64,000 nucleotides of DNA. Origin: Gemmatimonadota bacterium. Lineage in GTDB: Bacteria; Gemmatimonadota; Gemmatimonadetes; Gemmatimonadales; Gemmatimonadaceae. The stretch lies in NCBI GenBank assembly GCA_021298835.1, contig JAJTHG010000033.1, positions 1-64,000 of the forward strand. The letters are read 5' to 3'. The position numbers and the translations under genes were made by a program. The notes below the pieces were generated by a model, which did not search any database, was not told the origin of the DNA, and worked only from the letters and a program-made list of their open reading frames with translations. The first letter of the stretch is position 1; every line of letters starts with the position of its first letter. Shown one piece after another: positions 62,810 through 64,000 of this stretch.

Positions 62810-64000
62810 GTGCATCAACCGCGCATCGAGATTCGCGTTCTGGGTCCCCCGGTCATCTCCGTTGGTACGGAGCGGCTGGAGCCGGGGAGGGGACTGCTTT
62901 TTGCCGCCCTGCTGCGCATAGGCCTGGCCGATCGGTGCTCGGTTTCCCGCGAGACCCTGGCGGGCGACCTCTGGCCGAAGGCGAAACACGACGCGTCACG
63001 TCAGTCGCTTCGCCAGTTGCTTTACCGGTTGCGGCGGCTGGGGCTCGAGCCCGGACCCTCGGGGAGTGAGATCGCCCTCGACCCCTCACGGATCACGATT
63101 GACGCGCATGTCCTGCGGGCGCGGGGGCTCTCGACGGCAGAGCCGGCCGAAATCGAGCGCCTCGCGCTCGGGGTGCTTGCCGGCTACGCGCCGTCGTTCT
63201 CGCGTGCTTTCTCCCGCTGGGTAGAAGACGTCCGCGATGCCGAGCAGGCGGCGATCCGCCGGGCGCTCGACGAGGCGCTGGCGAATCTGGCGGGGCTACC
63301 GCACTGGACCAGAATCGAAGCGGTCGCCACCGCGTTGCACCGGATGGATCCGCTCAACCGCCATGCGGCGGCCGCGCTTGCCGCGGTTCATGAGCAGCGC
63401 GGGGACACCACCAGGGCTGCGGCCATTCTGGATGCGCTTGATCGGGGATCAATGGCCGACGGTGTGCCCGATCAGCCGACGGCGCGCGGCCTCATGTCAC
63501 GCTGGTTGCGCCGTACCGCGACGACCGACCTGACCGGCGGCGAGGTGCCGCTCCAGGGACGGACCGAGGAGGTGGCTGCAGTGGGGGCGCTCATCCGGCG
63601 GACGACCTCGCTCGCCGGGGGCGTATGCGTCATCCTCGGGGGCGGGGGCATCGGGAAGAGCCGGCTGCTGCGCGAGGCCTGCGGGATCGCGTCTCGGCTC
63701 GGGCACCGCGTGGTGCAACGGGCGGTCGAGCCGTCGGGCTTCCTGCGTCCGCTGAGTCTGTGGGGCGCGATCGCCCGGGACGTGCTGCGGCTGCCCGGTG
63801 CGCTGGGCGCCGCGCGCGAGTCGCTCGAGCTGTGCCGCCGCGCCTGCGAGGGACACGATGACCTGGAGGCATCATTGGTCGCGGTCGCCGTCGGCGACCT
63901 CCTGTGCGCGGTGGCCCACGAGCGGCCGGTGCTGCTGGCGATCGAGAACCTCGACCAGGCCGGCCCGCAGGTGTGGGACTGCCTGGAGCGGCTGTCGCGT
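62810..64000 (+). CDS. SARP-like BTAD/AAA transcriptional regulator (3' end outside window)
   Basis: At least 397 residues, open to the window edge. The N-terminal ~90 residues are an OmpR-like winged helix (IEIRVLGPPVISVGTERLE, ETLAGDLWP, SRQSLRQLLYRLRR), followed by a BTAD-like helical repeat region (RWVEDVRDAEQAAIRRALDE, MDPLNRHAAAALAAVHEQRG), then an ATPase domain with P-loop VILGGGGIGKSRLL (about residues 274-287) and LLAIENLDQAG (Walker B). This SARP/LAL-like architecture usually activates nearby genes. Start GTG 62810 has no strong ribosome site. Confidence 0.85.
   Translation, partial: MHQPRIEIRVLGPPVISVGTERLEPGRGLLFAALLRIGLADRCSVSRETLAGDLWPKAKHDASRQSLRQLLYRLRRLGLEPGPSGSEIALDPSRITIDAHVLRARGLSTAEPAEIERLALGVLAGYAPSFSRAFSRWVEDVRDAEQAAIRRALDEALANLAGLPHWTRIEAVATALHRMDPLNRHAAAALAAVHEQRGDTTRAAAILDALDRGSMADGVPDQPTARGLMSRWLRRTATTDLTGGEVPLQGRTEEVAAVGALIRRTTSLAGGVCVILGGGGIGKSRLLREACGIASRLGHRVVQRAVEPSGFLRPLSLWGAIARDVLRLPGALGAARESLELCRRACEGHDDLEASLVAVAVGDLLCAVAHERPVLLAIENLDQAGPQVWDCLERLSR

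Overview
The window is a very GC-rich bacterial chromosome segment, densely packed with genes. Many neighbouring genes share their stop and start codons in ATGA or GTGA overlaps. Several features suggest a Gemmatimonadota (Gemmatimonas-like) bacterium: many exported proteins with cleavage sites ending in AQ, carboxypeptidase-regulatory/plug-type proteins, a split ATP synthase operon, and a BTAD/AAA regulator. That assignment is an inference from gene style and GC content; there is no rRNA gene here to confirm it. I see no tRNA, rRNA, CRISPR array, insertion sequence or prophage.

Layout. 1-3053 (+): the end of an ECF sigma factor, its zinc-finger anti-sigma factor, a bactofilin-like membrane protein and a toast-rack protein, probably an envelope-stress operon. 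3063-12957 (-): MATE exporter and Mrp ATPase; a small exported Cys protein/thioredoxin-like/propeller trio; NrnA; an amino-acid permease; GuaB; YkvA. 13060-16855 (-): cell-wall genes (M15 peptidase, L,D-transpeptidase, a companion without catalytic residues, an SH3 protein). 16929-24085 (+): gpmI, an outer-membrane-type protein, QueD-like, PBP4-type DacB, MoeA, a methyltransferase and a CDF metal exporter. 24066-28912 (-): CHAD protein and the electron-transfer module etfB-etfA-etfD, with a glutaryl-CoA-dehydrogenase-like enzyme nearby (30672-31904). 29063-42323: an SDR, a VapBC pair, a plug-type protein, SprT, a phosphoesterase, CstA, a P-type ATPase and a cytochrome c.

40752-50011 (-) is the most unusual region. 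Seven genes form one overlapping operon: HMG-CoA reductase, UbiA-type prenyltransferase, PEP-synthase/rifampin-phosphotransferase-like dikinase, BtaA-like DUF3419 protein, dolichol/phytol-kinase-like protein, GNAT acyltransferase and an OleC-like acyl-AMP ligase interrupted by an in-frame TAG. I read it as a candidate undescribed isoprenoid/lipid biosynthesis operon. A decayed toxin-antitoxin locus and an MFS transporter lie directly upstream.

51661-59641 (-): a small exported protein, then atpZ-atpI-atpB-atpE-atpF-atpH followed by an M1 peptidase and a sugar nucleotidyltransferase; the atpAGDC genes are not in the window. 59881-64000 (+): two BsuPI-domain lipoproteins, a MoxR ATPase and the start of a SARP-like BTAD/AAA regulator preceded by three GTGACSGT repeats.

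Transcription signals: at least eight genes have a TAnnnT element only 5-9 bases before the start codon, as expected for leaderless mRNAs. Several strong hairpin terminators are present.
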